NCBI GenBank assembly: GCA_050296935.1
Contig: JBNKRV010000091.1
Location: 1 to 49,393, forward strand
DNA from: Saccharicrinis sp050296935
Lineage (GTDB): Bacteria; Bacteroidota; Bacteroidia; Bacteroidales; Marinilabiliaceae
Direction of reading: 5' to 3'
Length of the DNA: 49,393 bases
The number at the start of each line of letters is the position of its first letter. The first letter of the stretch is position 1. The notes under the pieces are model-generated. The model did not search any database and was not told the origin of the DNA. It worked only from the letters and a program-made list of their open reading frames with translations. A program made the position numbers and the translations under genes. Positions 1-9,154 of the stretch are shown piece after piece.

Positions 1-72
1 ATTAATCCGCAATATGCAAAAGAAATCCGGTTTTCAGAACAATAATTCTTCAGGGAAACACAGGATACCAAT

Positions 73-101
73 AAAAAAGGCCATCTCAATAGAGACAGCC
101 T
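73..101 (-). terminator. Rho-independent terminator of dnaK
   Basis: Read on the minus strand just after the dnaK stop, a 10-bp stem (AGGCTGTCTC against GAGATGGCCT, with two G-U pairs) closes a four-base loop and is followed by TTTTTTATT. Position and T-run fit an intrinsic terminator. The 70 bases to its left hold no feature I can support. Confidence 0.7.
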
Positions 102-126
102 GATTTTATAATATTCAATAAGAAAA

Positions 127-2049
127 TTACTTTACTTCTTCGAAGTCAACATCGGTTACTTCATCATCTCCACCTTTGCTTTCTGCACCTTGTGCACCAG
201 CATCCGGACCTGGTTGAGCACCACCTGGTTGTTCACCTCCCTGTGCCTGACTTGCATTATACATTTCCTGAGAAGCAGCCTGAAAAACAGTGTTTAGCTC
301 AGTTGTTGCAGCGTCAATTGCAGCTAAATCTTCAGCCTTATGTGCAGCTTTTAGTTTTTCTAAAGCTGCCTCGATAGGACCTTTTTTGTCAGCAGGCAAC
401 TTATCTCCAAACTCTTTTAATTGCTTTTCAGTCTGGAAAATCAAGCTATCAGCACCGTTCATCTTATCTATCTTCTCTTTCGCTTGTTTGTCTGATTCAG
501 CATTTGCAGCTGCTTCATCCTTCATTCGCTTAATTTCGTCTTCACTTAATCCTGAAGAAGCCTCGATACGAATACTTTGTTCTTTACCTGTTGATTTATC
601 TTTTGCAGTAACATGAAGAATACCGTTCGCATCAATGTCAAAAGACACTTCAATCTGAGGTACACCACGTTGTGCTGGTGGAATTCCATCTAAGTGGAAA
701 CGGCCAATTGTTTTATTTTGGTTAGCCATTGGACGCTCTCCTTGTAGAATATGAATCTCTACTGAAGGTTGGTTGTCCGCAGCTGTTGTAAATGTCTCTG
801 ATTTTTTAGTTGGGATTGTAGTGTTTGCTTCAATCAACTTAGTCATTACACCACCCATAGTCTCAATACCTAATGATAACGGAGTAACATCAAGAAGCAA
901 TACATCCTTAACCTCACCTGTCAATACACCACCCTGGATAGCAGCACCTACAGCAACAACCTCATCAGGATTAACTCCTTTTGAAGGCTCTTTTCCAAAG
1001 TATTTCTTTACTATTTCCTGAATAGCAGGAATACGAGTTGAACCACCCACTAAAATCACCTCATCAATATCAGATGGTGACATTCCTGCATCTTTCAATG
1101 CCAATTTACATGGTTCTAAAGTAGCTTGAATCAACTTATCAGCTAATTGCTCAAATTGAGCACGGCTTAACGTTTTCACCAAGTGCTTTGGTATACCATC
1201 TACAGGCATAATGTATGGCAGGTTGATTTCAGTTGAGTTACCGCTTGAAAGCTCAATTTTTGCTTTTTCAGCAGCATCCTTCAAACGTTGATGTGCCATT
1301 GGATCTTTACGCAGGTCAATGCCTTCATCTTTCAAAAACTCATCTGCCAACCAGTTGATAATAACATCATCAAAGTCATCCCCACCTAAGTGTGTATCAC
1401 CATTAGTTGATTTTACTTCAAACACACCATCTCCTAATTCAAGAACAGATATATCGAATGTACCACCACCAAGGTCGAACACTGCAATTTTCATATCTCT
1501 GTCCATCTTATCTAAACCATAAGCTAAAGATGCAGCTGTTGGCTCATTGATGATACGCTTAACTGTTAATCCTGCAATTTCACCAGCTTCTTTAGTGGCC
1601 TGGCGCTGTGAATCGTTAAAATATGCTGGCACAGTAATTACTGCTTCAGTTACTTCCTGACCAAGATAATCCTCAGCTGTCTTCTTCATTTTCTGAAGAA
1701 TCATTGCTGAAATTTCTTGTGGAGAATATTTTCTGTCGTCAATTACTACACGAGGAGTATTATTGTCACCTTTGATTACCTGGTAAGGTACACGAGAAAC
1801 TTCTTTAGGAATCTCATCATAGTTATCTCCAATAAAACGCTTAATTGAATATATAGTTTTACCAGGATTGGTAATAGCCTGACGTTTTGCCGGATCACCA
1901 ACTTTTCTTTCTCCACCTTCAACAAAAGCAACAATTGAAGGAGTTGTTCTTTTTCCTTCGCTATTTGGAATTACAACCGGCTCGCTTCCTTCCATTACAG
2001 AAACACAGGAGTTGGTTGTACCTAAGTCGATTCCAATTATTTTTCCCAT
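127..2049 (-). CDS. dnaK: Chaperone DnaK (Hsp70)
   Basis: Cytoplasmic ATP-dependent Hsp70 chaperone that binds exposed hydrophobic peptides and works with DnaJ and GrpE. The 640 residues match the usual length. The N-terminal ATPase domain (about 1-385) opens with GIDLGTTNSCVSV and carries the Hsp70 signatures around IFDLGGGTFD-like and VILVGGSTRIPA segments; the substrate-binding beta domain follows (about 390-505), then the helical lid and a Gly/Gln/Pro-rich linker ending in the acidic DEVTDVDFEEVK tail typical of bacterial DnaK. The start is the ATG before GKIIGIDLG. It stands alone: the next gene is divergent and dnaJ/grpE are not in view. A sigma54-like site lies about 60 bases upstream. 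Confidence 0.99.
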   Translation of the reverse strand: MGKIIGIDLGTTNSCVSVMEGSEPVVIPNSEGKRTTPSIVAFVEGGERKVGDPAKRQAITNPGKTIYSIKRFIGDNYDEIPKEVSRVPYQVIKGDNNTPRVVIDDRKYSPQEISAMILQKMKKTAEDYLGQEVTEAVITVPAYFNDSQRQATKEAGEIAGLTVKRIINEPTAASLAYGLDKMDRDMKIAVFDLGGGTFDISVLELGDGVFEVKSTNGDTHLGGDDFDDVIINWLADEFLKDEGIDLRKDPMAHQRLKDAAEKAKIELSSGNSTEINLPYIMPVDGIPKHLVKTLSRAQFEQLADKLIQATLEPCKLALKDAGMSPSDIDEVILVGGSTRIPAIQEIVKKYFGKEPSKGVNPDEVVAVGAAIQGGVLTGEVKDVLLLDVTPLSLGIETMGGVMTKLIEANTTIPTKKSETFTTAADNQPSVEIHILQGERPMANQNKTIGRFHLDGIPPAQRGVPQIEVSFDIDANGILHVTAKDKSTGKEQSIRIEASSGLSEDEIKRMKDEAAANAESDKQAKEKIDKMNGADSLIFQTEKQLKEFGDKLPADKKGPIEAALEKLKAAHKAEDLAAIDAATTELNTVFQAASQEMYNASQAQGGEQPGGAQPGPDAGAQGAESKGGDDEVTDVDFEEVK

Positions 2050-2108
2050 TTTAATTCAATTTTATTTTAAGTTTTTAATGTTCTTTTTTGATCACGGTCA
2101 AGCTTATC

Positions 2109-2123
2109 TCAAATGCTGTGCCA
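2109..2123 (-). promoter_or_regulatory. Sigma54-like promoter candidate for dnaK
   Basis: On the minus strand the sequence reads TGGCACAGCATTTGA, close to the sigma54 consensus TGGCAC-N5-TTGCW; the -24 half is perfect and only the final GC of the -12 half is changed to GA. It lies about 60 bases before the dnaK ATG. No good TAnnTTTG box is visible there. The flank up to about 2260 repeats TGTCA/TGACA at least six times, including TGTCA and TGACA as inverted pairs, which could be activator sites. Assignment is inference. Confidence 0.4.
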
Positions 2124-2322
2124 TGTCAACAAACTGACATTTTAATGAAAATATGACACCGGAATCTGTTTTATCCAAACGGAATGTCATGTTTTCGTGA
2201 CAAAACGGCATCCACAAAACTAAATAATGATTAAAACACATGTCATTTTGATAAATCCAGAATTCTTTGAGCGCAAAATTTTCTCATTCGTACAGGTTTT
2301 CAATTCACTCATCCTTTTTTAA
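2124..2322. other. Intergenic region between dnaK and the TonB receptor gene, rich in TGTCA/TGACA
   Basis: No open reading frame. The part from 2124 to 2260 carries repeated TGTCA and TGACA pentamers on both strands (for example at about 2124, 2136, 2153, 2187, 2198 and 2242). They are most easily read as regulator sites for dnaK. Confidence 0.4.
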
Positions 2323-2353
2323 TTGTATTGCCATCATTGACAACGTAATTTTG
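2323..2353 (+). promoter_or_regulatory. Bacteroidota-type promoter of the TonB receptor operon
   Basis: TTG at 2323-2325 and TAATTTTG at 2346-2353 are separated by 20 bases, an exact match to the Bacteroidota housekeeping consensus (-33 TTG, -7 TAnnTTTG, 19-21 apart). Transcription would start about 10 bases before the first ATG at 2374. Confidence 0.65.
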
Positions 2354-2373
2354 ATGTACAGTTTTAATTCTAA

Positions 2374-4770
2374 ATGCGAATTCAAAAATTATATATCATG
2401 ACAAGAAGTTTCATCATCATCATTTTTATGTTGATAGTATCAGCTAAAGTGTCTGGGCAGGATTTAACCCAGAACATACGGGGTACTGTTGTTGATGCAG
2501 TTACCGGGCAACCCATTGTTGGTGCCAATGTCATTCTGTTAAATCAAGAGGAACCTACAGGAACAATCACAGATTACAATGGCCAGTTTATATTTGAAAA
2601 CCTCCCCCTTGGTCGTCAGGGTATTGAAGTCCGGTTTTTAGGATTTAAACCCTATATATCCAATAACATATTACTGATTAGTGGCAAAGAAACTGTTTTA
2701 CAGATTAAACTTGAAGAGGCCTATCAACAAGTTGGCGAAATCATGGTAAAATCAAGCCAAAAGAAAAAGCCTCAGAATGATATGGCCATGATTAGCTCCA
2801 GAACTTTCTCGGTTGAAGAAACGGAACGTTTTGCCGGGAGTCTGGGCGATCCTGCACGCATGGTTGCCAACTATGCAGGCGTAATGACCCAAAATGATTC
2901 AAGAAATGATATTATTATCAGGGGAAATTCTCCTATTGGAGTATTATGGCGTTTAGAAGGAATCGAGATTCCTAATCCAAACCATTTTGGCGCTCAGGGA
3001 ACCACTGGTGGACCCGTAAGTATGATTAACAACAATTTGTTAACAAACAGCGACTTTCTGACAGGAGCTTTCCCTGCTGAATATGGTAATGCAACTTCCG
3101 GAGCTTTTGATTTGCACATGCGTTCAGGTAATAATACCAAACCTGAGTATACCGGACAAGTGGGTTTTAACGGATTTGAACTGGGAGCGGAAGGCCCTAT
3201 TGGAAACAAAAAAAATATAAACAGGCCATCGTACCTGGCTAATTTCAGATATAGTACTCTTGAAGTTGTAGATAAACTGGGTTTTAACGTGGGTACCGGA
3301 TCTGCTATTCCCGAATACAAAGACATGACTTTTATTTTGGATATCCCGGGAACCAGATATGGCAGATTTAAGGTTATCGGACTTTTTGGGGATAGTTATA
3401 TTGAATTGGGTTACCATGACGAAGAAAATGAGAACAATTCGTATTCACAAAGAGGCACAACTATTGACTATGGTTCAAAACTGGCTGTTGGAGGCGTAAC
3501 CCATGCTTTATTTTTTAATGAAAAACTGGGGATAAAGTCTTTGATTTCTACTCAATATACTCAATCTACCGCCAAGCTCGATTCATTAAAAAGCAATAAA
3601 GCATCCATGCCATTCTTTAGAGGTAACCAGCAAGAAATTAAATTAACGGCCTCTTCGAGGATTATTTTTAAACCGAATGCTAATAATAACTTATCAGCAG
3701 GCATAACATACGACCATTACCTGGTAAATTTTCTGGATAGCATATATGAATCTGACTATTTAAAATTTGTAAAACAAACCGACGTTAAGGAAAACACGGG
3801 GCTGCTAAAAGGATTTGCTCAGTGGCAACACCTATTTAATAGTAAGCTTACCGGATATGCCGGATTACACTCGCAATATTTTAAGCAAAGCAGCGACTTT
3901 ACATTAGAACCAAGAGCCTCTTTAAAATATGAGCTTTCACCAGGCCAGAGCGTATCATTGGGGTTTGGTATGCATAGTCAGACACAACCTAAAATGGTCT
4001 ATTTTTACGAGACGTACATTCCTCAAAATCAAACCTACCTAAGAACCAATGAAAATATAGGTTTTACAAAATCAAACCACTATGTATTCGGATACGAAAA
4101 ATTTTTTGGCAGTGATTTTAGGTTAAAACTGGAAAGTTATTATCAGGATATTAGCAACATTCCAGTAAAAAAGGATTTCCCTGAATTTTCGATGGTCAAT
4201 GCTGGCGATTTTTTTGCCATTCCCAGTGAAGACAGCTTGGTAAACAAAGGTACGGGCTACAACTACGGTATTGAGTTTACGCTAGAAAAATTCCTAAGCA
4301 AAGGCTACTACTTCCTGTTCTCCACATCTTTATTTAATTCAAAATACAAAGGGTACGATGGTATTGAGAGAAACACTGCTTTTAATGGCAACTATGTAAC
4401 TAATTTATTAGGTGGATATGAATTTAAAGTTGGAAAACATCATTTACTTACTCTGGACTTAAAAACAGTATGGGCAGGAGGAAGAAGGTATGTACCTATT
4501 GATCCGGAAGAATCTAAAATATCCGGCACCCCGGAATACGACTGGGAAAATGCGTATAAAAACAGATACAATGATTATTTTAGAACTGATTTTCGTATCG
4601 GATTTAAAATGAATAAAAAGAAATATTCACAAGAGTGGGCCATCGACATACAAAATATCACTGATTATAAAAGCATTTTTATTGAAGGCTATGATGCCCA
4701 AAAACAAGAAACATTTGAAATATATCAGCAAGGATTTCTTCCTATGTTTTTATATCGGATTCAGTTTTAA
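2374..4770 (+). CDS. TonB-dependent outer membrane receptor with carboxypeptidase-regulatory-like N-terminal domain
   Basis: Outer membrane beta-barrel receptor that takes up a ligand with TonB energy. A signal peptide (hydrophobic FIIIIFMLIVSAKVSGQ) is followed by a carboxypeptidase-D regulatory-like beta-sandwich (about 33-120, with IRGTVVDAVTGQPIVGANV), a plug (about 130-240, with IIIRGNSPIGVLWRLEG) and a long barrel ending in aromatic FLYRIQF. At 798 residues it is shorter than SusC proteins and has no SusD partner, so a starch-type uptake system is unlikely; the ligand is unknown. Two starts are possible, 2374 and 2398 (MTRSF); the second gives a cleaner signal peptide. The kinase gene begins 16 bases downstream, so receptor, kinase and regulator are probably one operon. 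Confidence 0.85.
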   Translation: MRIQKLYIMTRSFIIIIFMLIVSAKVSGQDLTQNIRGTVVDAVTGQPIVGANVILLNQEEPTGTITDYNGQFIFENLPLGRQGIEVRFLGFKPYISNNILLISGKETVLQIKLEEAYQQVGEIMVKSSQKKKPQNDMAMISSRTFSVEETERFAGSLGDPARMVANYAGVMTQNDSRNDIIIRGNSPIGVLWRLEGIEIPNPNHFGAQGTTGGPVSMINNNLLTNSDFLTGAFPAEYGNATSGAFDLHMRSGNNTKPEYTGQVGFNGFELGAEGPIGNKKNINRPSYLANFRYSTLEVVDKLGFNVGTGSAIPEYKDMTFILDIPGTRYGRFKVIGLFGDSYIELGYHDEENENNSYSQRGTTIDYGSKLAVGGVTHALFFNEKLGIKSLISTQYTQSTAKLDSLKSNKASMPFFRGNQQEIKLTASSRIIFKPNANNNLSAGITYDHYLVNFLDSIYESDYLKFVKQTDVKENTGLLKGFAQWQHLFNSKLTGYAGLHSQYFKQSSDFTLEPRASLKYELSPGQSVSLGFGMHSQTQPKMVYFYETYIPQNQTYLRTNENIGFTKSNHYVFGYEKFFGSDFRLKLESYYQDISNIPVKKDFPEFSMVNAGDFFAIPSEDSLVNKGTGYNYGIEFTLEKFLSKGYYFLFSTSLFNSKYKGYDGIERNTAFNGNYVTNLLGGYEFKVGKHHLLTLDLKTVWAGGRRYVPIDPEESKISGTPEYDWENAYKNRYNDYFRTDFRIGFKMNKKKYSQEWAIDIQNITDYKSIFIEGYDAQKQETFEIYQQGFLPMFLYRIQF

Positions 4771-4786
4771 GTAACACCTAACAAAC

Positions 4787-5812
4787 ATGAACAAAAATTA
4801 CGAAAACCATATCAAGCCATTTAATCCAAAAGTGATCTTTATTCTGATCCCTGTTGTTGGCCTGTTTATTTCATTTATTTACTGGGTAAGTATGGATGCT
4901 ATTGAACCTGGCAATGCCACCCGGCATGTAATTTATGGTATAATAACTACTGCAGGCTTATGGACCGGGTGTTTATTAATCGTCAAATTACTGTGGGGCA
5001 AATATCCCTGGGAACACCATCCCGTTAAACACCTGATCGTTGAGTTTTTTGCCATTTTGACATACACCCTTCTTTTCTCCTCTCTCCTCTATTACACGTC
5101 TACACAATTGGGATTTATTGAAAAGCTGAAGACTAATTTAATAAGGGAAATATTTACTACGGTACTTATCACCTTTTTTATTACAACTTTACACGAATCA
5201 GTATTTTTTTACCGACAGTGGAAATACAATTTTTCAGAATCTGTAAAACTTCAAAACCAACATTTAAGTGCCAAATACGAAAGTTTAAAATCTCAACTAA
5301 ATCCTCATTTCGTTTTTAATAGTTTAAACAATCTTGCTTCAATTGTAGATGATAATCCTCTGGCAGTGGAATATATTAATCAAATGTCCTCATACCTACG
5401 GTACATGATAAAAAGTAACAATGAAGAACTGGTGACTCTGGAGGAGGAAATGGATATGCTCAAAAAATACATTTACCTACATAAAATTCGATTTGGAGAT
5501 ATCTTTAATGTTGATATTGATATTCCGGAGGCCTATCTATATTATAAGCTACCTCCATTAACTTTGCAAATGCTTATCGAAAACTGTATCAAGCACAATG
5601 TTATTTCAAAAAATAAACCTTTATATATTCAAATTAAAACCGGGAAGGATGCCATTATTATTAAAAACAACCGCAACCCTAAATTAACGACGGAAAGCAC
5701 CGGCCAGGGACTGAATAATATTAAGGAGCGATATAAATATTTTACGACTCGTGAAATAGACATCAGTGATACAACTGACTTTTTTATGATTTCAATACCC
5801 GTATTAGAATAA
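4787..5812 (+). CDS. LytS-type sensor histidine kinase
   Basis: Membrane sensor kinase of the His_kinase (PF06580) family. The first 140 residues hold about four hydrophobic segments (near 15-35, 47-68, 83-105 and 120-140) with no large extracellular domain. A short coiled stretch leads to the phospho-acceptor motif LNPHFVFNSLNNL with His174, and the C-terminus has the ATP-binding N box (LIENCIKHN) and G box (GQGLNNIKER). It lies 16 bases after the TonB receptor and 7 bases before the LytTR regulator, its obvious partner. The signal sensed is unknown; linkage to the receptor suggests it monitors the same ligand or envelope state. Confidence 0.88.
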   Translation: MNKNYENHIKPFNPKVIFILIPVVGLFISFIYWVSMDAIEPGNATRHVIYGIITTAGLWTGCLLIVKLLWGKYPWEHHPVKHLIVEFFAILTYTLLFSSLLYYTSTQLGFIEKLKTNLIREIFTTVLITFFITTLHESVFFYRQWKYNFSESVKLQNQHLSAKYESLKSQLNPHFVFNSLNNLASIVDDNPLAVEYINQMSSYLRYMIKSNNEELVTLEEEMDMLKKYIYLHKIRFGDIFNVDIDIPEAYLYYKLPPLTLQMLIENCIKHNVISKNKPLYIQIKTGKDAIIIKNNRNPKLTTESTGQGLNNIKERYKYFTTREIDISDTTDFFMISIPVLE

Positions 5813-5819
5813 TATAACA

Positions 5820-6578
5820 ATGATACAAACCTTAATAATTGAAGATGAATACCGAGCTGCTGACAGACTGGAAAAGCTGTTGCTCAAAACCAACTGTAAC
5901 ATTCAAATTTTAGAAAAACCGGATTCTATCGCAGCTGCTGTTAATTGGTTTAAAAACAATCCGGAGCCCGACTTACTATTTTTGGATATTCAATTAGCTG
6001 ACGGACTAAGCTTTGAAATTTTCAAACAGGTAGAAGTTAATTGCTTTATTATTTTTACAACTGCCTATGATGAATATGCTATTAAAGCTTTTGACTTAAA
6101 CAGCATTGATTACCTGCTTAAACCCATTGACGAAAGCAAGCTCGAAAAAAGTTTACTGAAATACCACTCGTTTACTTCGAGAAATAACCCTATTGATATT
6201 GAACTGGTTAAGGATTTACTTCAGCCCGATCAGAAAATTTACAAAAAACGCTTTGTTATTAACATTGGCAATAAAATAAAAACCGTTGAAACCAATGATA
6301 TTGCCTGGTTTATTTCAGAAGAACGATCCACCTTTTTAGCTACGAATGATGGCAAACAATATGCGGTTGATTTTTCACTTGACCGCTTAGAAACACTTTT
6401 ACCCCCAGAAGATTTTTTTCGTATTAGCAGACAGTTTTTAGTGAGTTTTAAATCCATCATTAACATATCCGTTCACTCCAGAAGCCGGATTAAACTTAAA
6501 CTTTCTCCAGAAGCAAATCAAGAAGCGTTAGTGAGTAGTGCCAAATCATCCAAGTTCAGAGAGTGGTTAGATAAGTGA
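5820..6578 (+). CDS. LytTR-family response regulator
   Basis: Cytoplasmic two-component regulator of 252 residues. The receiver domain (about 1-118) has the acidic pair in IIEDEYR, the phospho-acceptor Asp56 in LLFLDIQLADG, the Thr in FTTAYDEYA and the Lys in LLKPIDE. The LytTR DNA-binding domain (about 145-250) includes FISEERSTFLATNDGKQYAV and FFRISRQFLVSFKSI. It is the partner of the kinase 7 bases upstream. LytTR proteins usually bind paired direct repeats; none was identified with confidence at the operon promoter. Confidence 0.92.
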   Translation: MIQTLIIEDEYRAADRLEKLLLKTNCNIQILEKPDSIAAAVNWFKNNPEPDLLFLDIQLADGLSFEIFKQVEVNCFIIFTTAYDEYAIKAFDLNSIDYLLKPIDESKLEKSLLKYHSFTSRNNPIDIELVKDLLQPDQKIYKKRFVINIGNKIKTVETNDIAWFISEERSTFLATNDGKQYAVDFSLDRLETLLPPEDFFRISRQFLVSFKSIINISVHSRSRIKLKLSPEANQEALVSSAKSSKFREWLDK

Positions 6579-6637
6579 TAAGACGATAATTTGTAACATT
6601 AACCTGAGTAACCAACATAATATTTTAATATTTTAAG

Positions 6638-6645
6638 TACTTTTG
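6638..6645 (+). promoter_or_regulatory. -7 promoter element (TACTTTTG) of the T9SS protein gene
   Basis: TACTTTTG fits TAnnTTTG exactly and lies 35 bases before the ATG at 6680. No convincing TTG was found 19-21 bases upstream, so this is a half-match. Confidence 0.4.
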
Positions 6646-6679
6646 AGCGGACTTAATTTTTACAAACATTTATGTTGTT

Positions 6680-8998
6680 ATGAAGAACAGCTTTAAAAGT
6701 ACAACCTTATTTATTGCATTATTTGCGTTTAATCTATTTACTCATGCCAATACGCATTTGAGCTCAATTGATGAAATAACTATTTCACAAATAACCTATT
6801 ATCCCATTTCCTGTTATGGAGGTACCGGAGGTCTGGATATTTCTGCATCAGGAGGATCAGGTAACTATCAATATTCAATAGATAACGGTGAAACCTGGCA
6901 AGTTTCAGGATCTTTTTCAAATTTAGTGGCAGATACCTATGCAGTATTGGCTAGAGATGTCTCTGATTCTGCATTAATTTCTGATGTTTCTTTGGCTGTG
7001 TTGGAAGAGCCAGATCAACTCATAATAGATTTAACAGTATCAGAACCTGATTGTAATAATCAAAATGGAGCTATTGAGGCAGATGTGATGGGAGGAACGA
7101 AATGGTCCACTGATTATGAGTATTCATGGCTTCCCGGAAGGGAGACTACATCCGGCATTGCTAACCTTGGAGGTGGAGAATACAGTTTAAATGTTTATGA
7201 TGCAAATGGTTGTTCTGCCTATGTTGACGTAAGCCTGGTGAAACCATTTACTCCAACTCTCTCATCTATTTCCCCGGTTTGTGATGGCACTACTACTTTA
7301 GGTGCTCAACTACCACCTAATGCGACTTGGGGTTACTGGTCTATTGTTCAGGGTTCGGGAGCTTTTGAAGATGCTTCTTCTGCTACAACTGAGGTAACTG
7401 ATTTAGGACACGGATTAAATATATTTAGCTGGACTATTGTTTTTGAAGGCGGTTGTGAACAAACAACAACCATTGAAGTAGTAAATAATCAACCCAGTAA
7501 GGCTGAAATTGTTGGAGGGATTAGTTCTGTTCGTGTGTGTGATAGTGAATATGATTTACACGCAGTAGCACCTACTTATGGTGAGGGAAAATGGTATTTA
7601 ATGAAAGGTGGAGCAACTATTATGGATGAGTATAGTGAGGAATCTAAAGTCATTAATCTAAGCCTGGGTGAAAATAAATTCCGATGGGTAGTTACCAATA
7701 ACGGTTGTGTTTCTATGACTGATCTTACAGTTATAAATTTACAGGTAGAGGTGGAAGCCGGACGAGATACCGCTGTATGTTCTGGAGTGGCTCAACTAAA
7801 TGCTACTGCTGCACCCCAAGGGATGACTGGGCATTGGAGTGTGGCAAATGGTTCTGGAGGTGGAATATTTAATCCATCATCGAGTGCACCCACAACAACT
7901 ATTACAAGTTTAGAACATGGGCAAAATACCCTGGTGTGGAATGTTGTAAATAATGGATGTGTTTCAAATGATACGGTTGTCGTTTTTAATGATAAGCCAT
8001 ACAGGGTGAGCGCAACTTCCTTTATTTATACTGATGGGGAAAATACTACACTAAGAGCTGAAAATCCACCTGTAGGAGATGGTCAATGGACTTTACTTGA
8101 AGGAACAGGAATAATAAGTGAACCATCCAATTCAACTACTGTTGTTTCAAATTTATTACCCGGAAATAATTACTTTAGATGGCGAGTTACAAATAATATG
8201 TGTAGCGAATATGTAGATGTTGTAGTACAGAGTGGAGTGTTACCGATGTCAGATGCAGGTTTAGATCAGGTTTTATGTGTTGATTCAACAGAACTTCAGG
8301 CCAATGAACCAAGAGGCACCTATGGAAAGTGGTCTGTAAGGAGAGGGAGTGGAACAATAGATGATGTAAATTCGGCAGTTACTAAAGTTTATGATATTTC
8401 GCCAGGTAGAAATGTTTTCGATTGGACGCTTTATTATGCAGGGGGTACTTCGAATTATAGTGTAGATTCTGTAGTGATAGTTAATGATAAGCCATATCCG
8501 GTAAATGTTACTCCATATATTAATACTACTCAGGAGTGTGAAATACTTACAGCAGATCCTCTGGTTGTTGGAACCGGAATGTGGCAAGTATTAAGCGGGT
8601 CGGATAATATTGTAGATTTTACAAATTCAACAACCGAGGTGTGTGAGCTTGAATATGGTGACAATTACTATAGATGGTATATTTCAAATAATGATTGCGT
8701 GGATTATGCAGACGTAACTATAAAGCGTGAAATACCGACGACCATTGAAGATGCATTAAAAGATTCAAAAGTAAAACTTTTCCCAAACCCGATCAAAGAT
8801 GATCTTTACATAGAGTCGGAAATAGGAGTAGAACAAGTTGTTATTTACTCAACTTCCGGTGAGCTTGTATTGCAATCAGATTTAGAAGGTGCTACTCAAG
8901 AACATATTAAGCTTTCTGAATTATTGCCCGGGGTTTATGTTGTTCAATTGAAAAGGACTGATAGTGTAGTAATTACTAAGAAAGTTGTAAAAGAATAG
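6680..8998 (+). CDS. Large secreted protein with Ig/PKD-like repeats and a type IX sorting domain
   Basis: Secreted, probably cell-surface protein of 772 residues. A signal peptide (MKNSFKSTTLFIALFAFNLFTHA) is followed by a SprB-like repeat region (about 25-190, with SCYGGTGGLDISASGGSGNYQYSIDNG and a second GAIEADVMGG unit). Five or more repeats of about 85 residues then share a pattern of W-x(2)-GSG, a TTV/TTEV strand, LxxGxNxFxW and a (N/G)-x-C. The C-terminal 75 residues (LFPNPIKDDLYIESE to ITKKVVKE) are a type A T9SS sorting domain. This is an adhesin-like architecture with no enzymatic motif. It is a single gene after the LytTR regulator, separated by a promoter-like box. Confidence 0.85.
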   Translation: MKNSFKSTTLFIALFAFNLFTHANTHLSSIDEITISQITYYPISCYGGTGGLDISASGGSGNYQYSIDNGETWQVSGSFSNLVADTYAVLARDVSDSALISDVSLAVLEEPDQLIIDLTVSEPDCNNQNGAIEADVMGGTKWSTDYEYSWLPGRETTSGIANLGGGEYSLNVYDANGCSAYVDVSLVKPFTPTLSSISPVCDGTTTLGAQLPPNATWGYWSIVQGSGAFEDASSATTEVTDLGHGLNIFSWTIVFEGGCEQTTTIEVVNNQPSKAEIVGGISSVRVCDSEYDLHAVAPTYGEGKWYLMKGGATIMDEYSEESKVINLSLGENKFRWVVTNNGCVSMTDLTVINLQVEVEAGRDTAVCSGVAQLNATAAPQGMTGHWSVANGSGGGIFNPSSSAPTTTITSLEHGQNTLVWNVVNNGCVSNDTVVVFNDKPYRVSATSFIYTDGENTTLRAENPPVGDGQWTLLEGTGIISEPSNSTTVVSNLLPGNNYFRWRVTNNMCSEYVDVVVQSGVLPMSDAGLDQVLCVDSTELQANEPRGTYGKWSVRRGSGTIDDVNSAVTKVYDISPGRNVFDWTLYYAGGTSNYSVDSVVIVNDKPYPVNVTPYINTTQECEILTADPLVVGTGMWQVLSGSDNIVDFTNSTTEVCELEYGDNYYRWYISNNDCVDYADVTIKREIPTTIEDALKDSKVKLFPNPIKDDLYIESEIGVEQVVIYSTSGELVLQSDLEGATQEHIKLSELLPGVYVVQLKRTDSVVITKKVVKE

Positions 8999-9003
8999 TT
9001 TAC

Positions 9004-9032
9004 TCGGTGTGCGACTCCAAGTCGCACACCGA
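9004..9032. terminator. Strong hairpin after the T9SS gene
   Basis: A perfect 13-bp stem (TCGGTGTGCGACT and its complement) with loop CCA lies six bases after the stop at 8998. It is GC-rich compared with its surroundings but has no T-run, so it is either a transcript-stabilising or terminating hairpin or a short interspersed palindrome. The following 120 bases hold nothing I recognise. Confidence 0.5.
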
Positions 9033-9154
9033 ATAGGATTTTAATCACCCCTCCGCTCATTCAAATCATGGAGTCCGGGAACAATAAGCCAATAAATACA
9101 ATAATGCTTTTGAACATACTCCTTTTATAATCAGCTATTTACTTTTATTAGCAT

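Noticed and set aside
2994..3417. Minus-strand frames inside the TonB receptor gene, and similar frames opposite other genes
   Set aside because: They overlap clear genes antisense, lack family similarity and have implausible composition.
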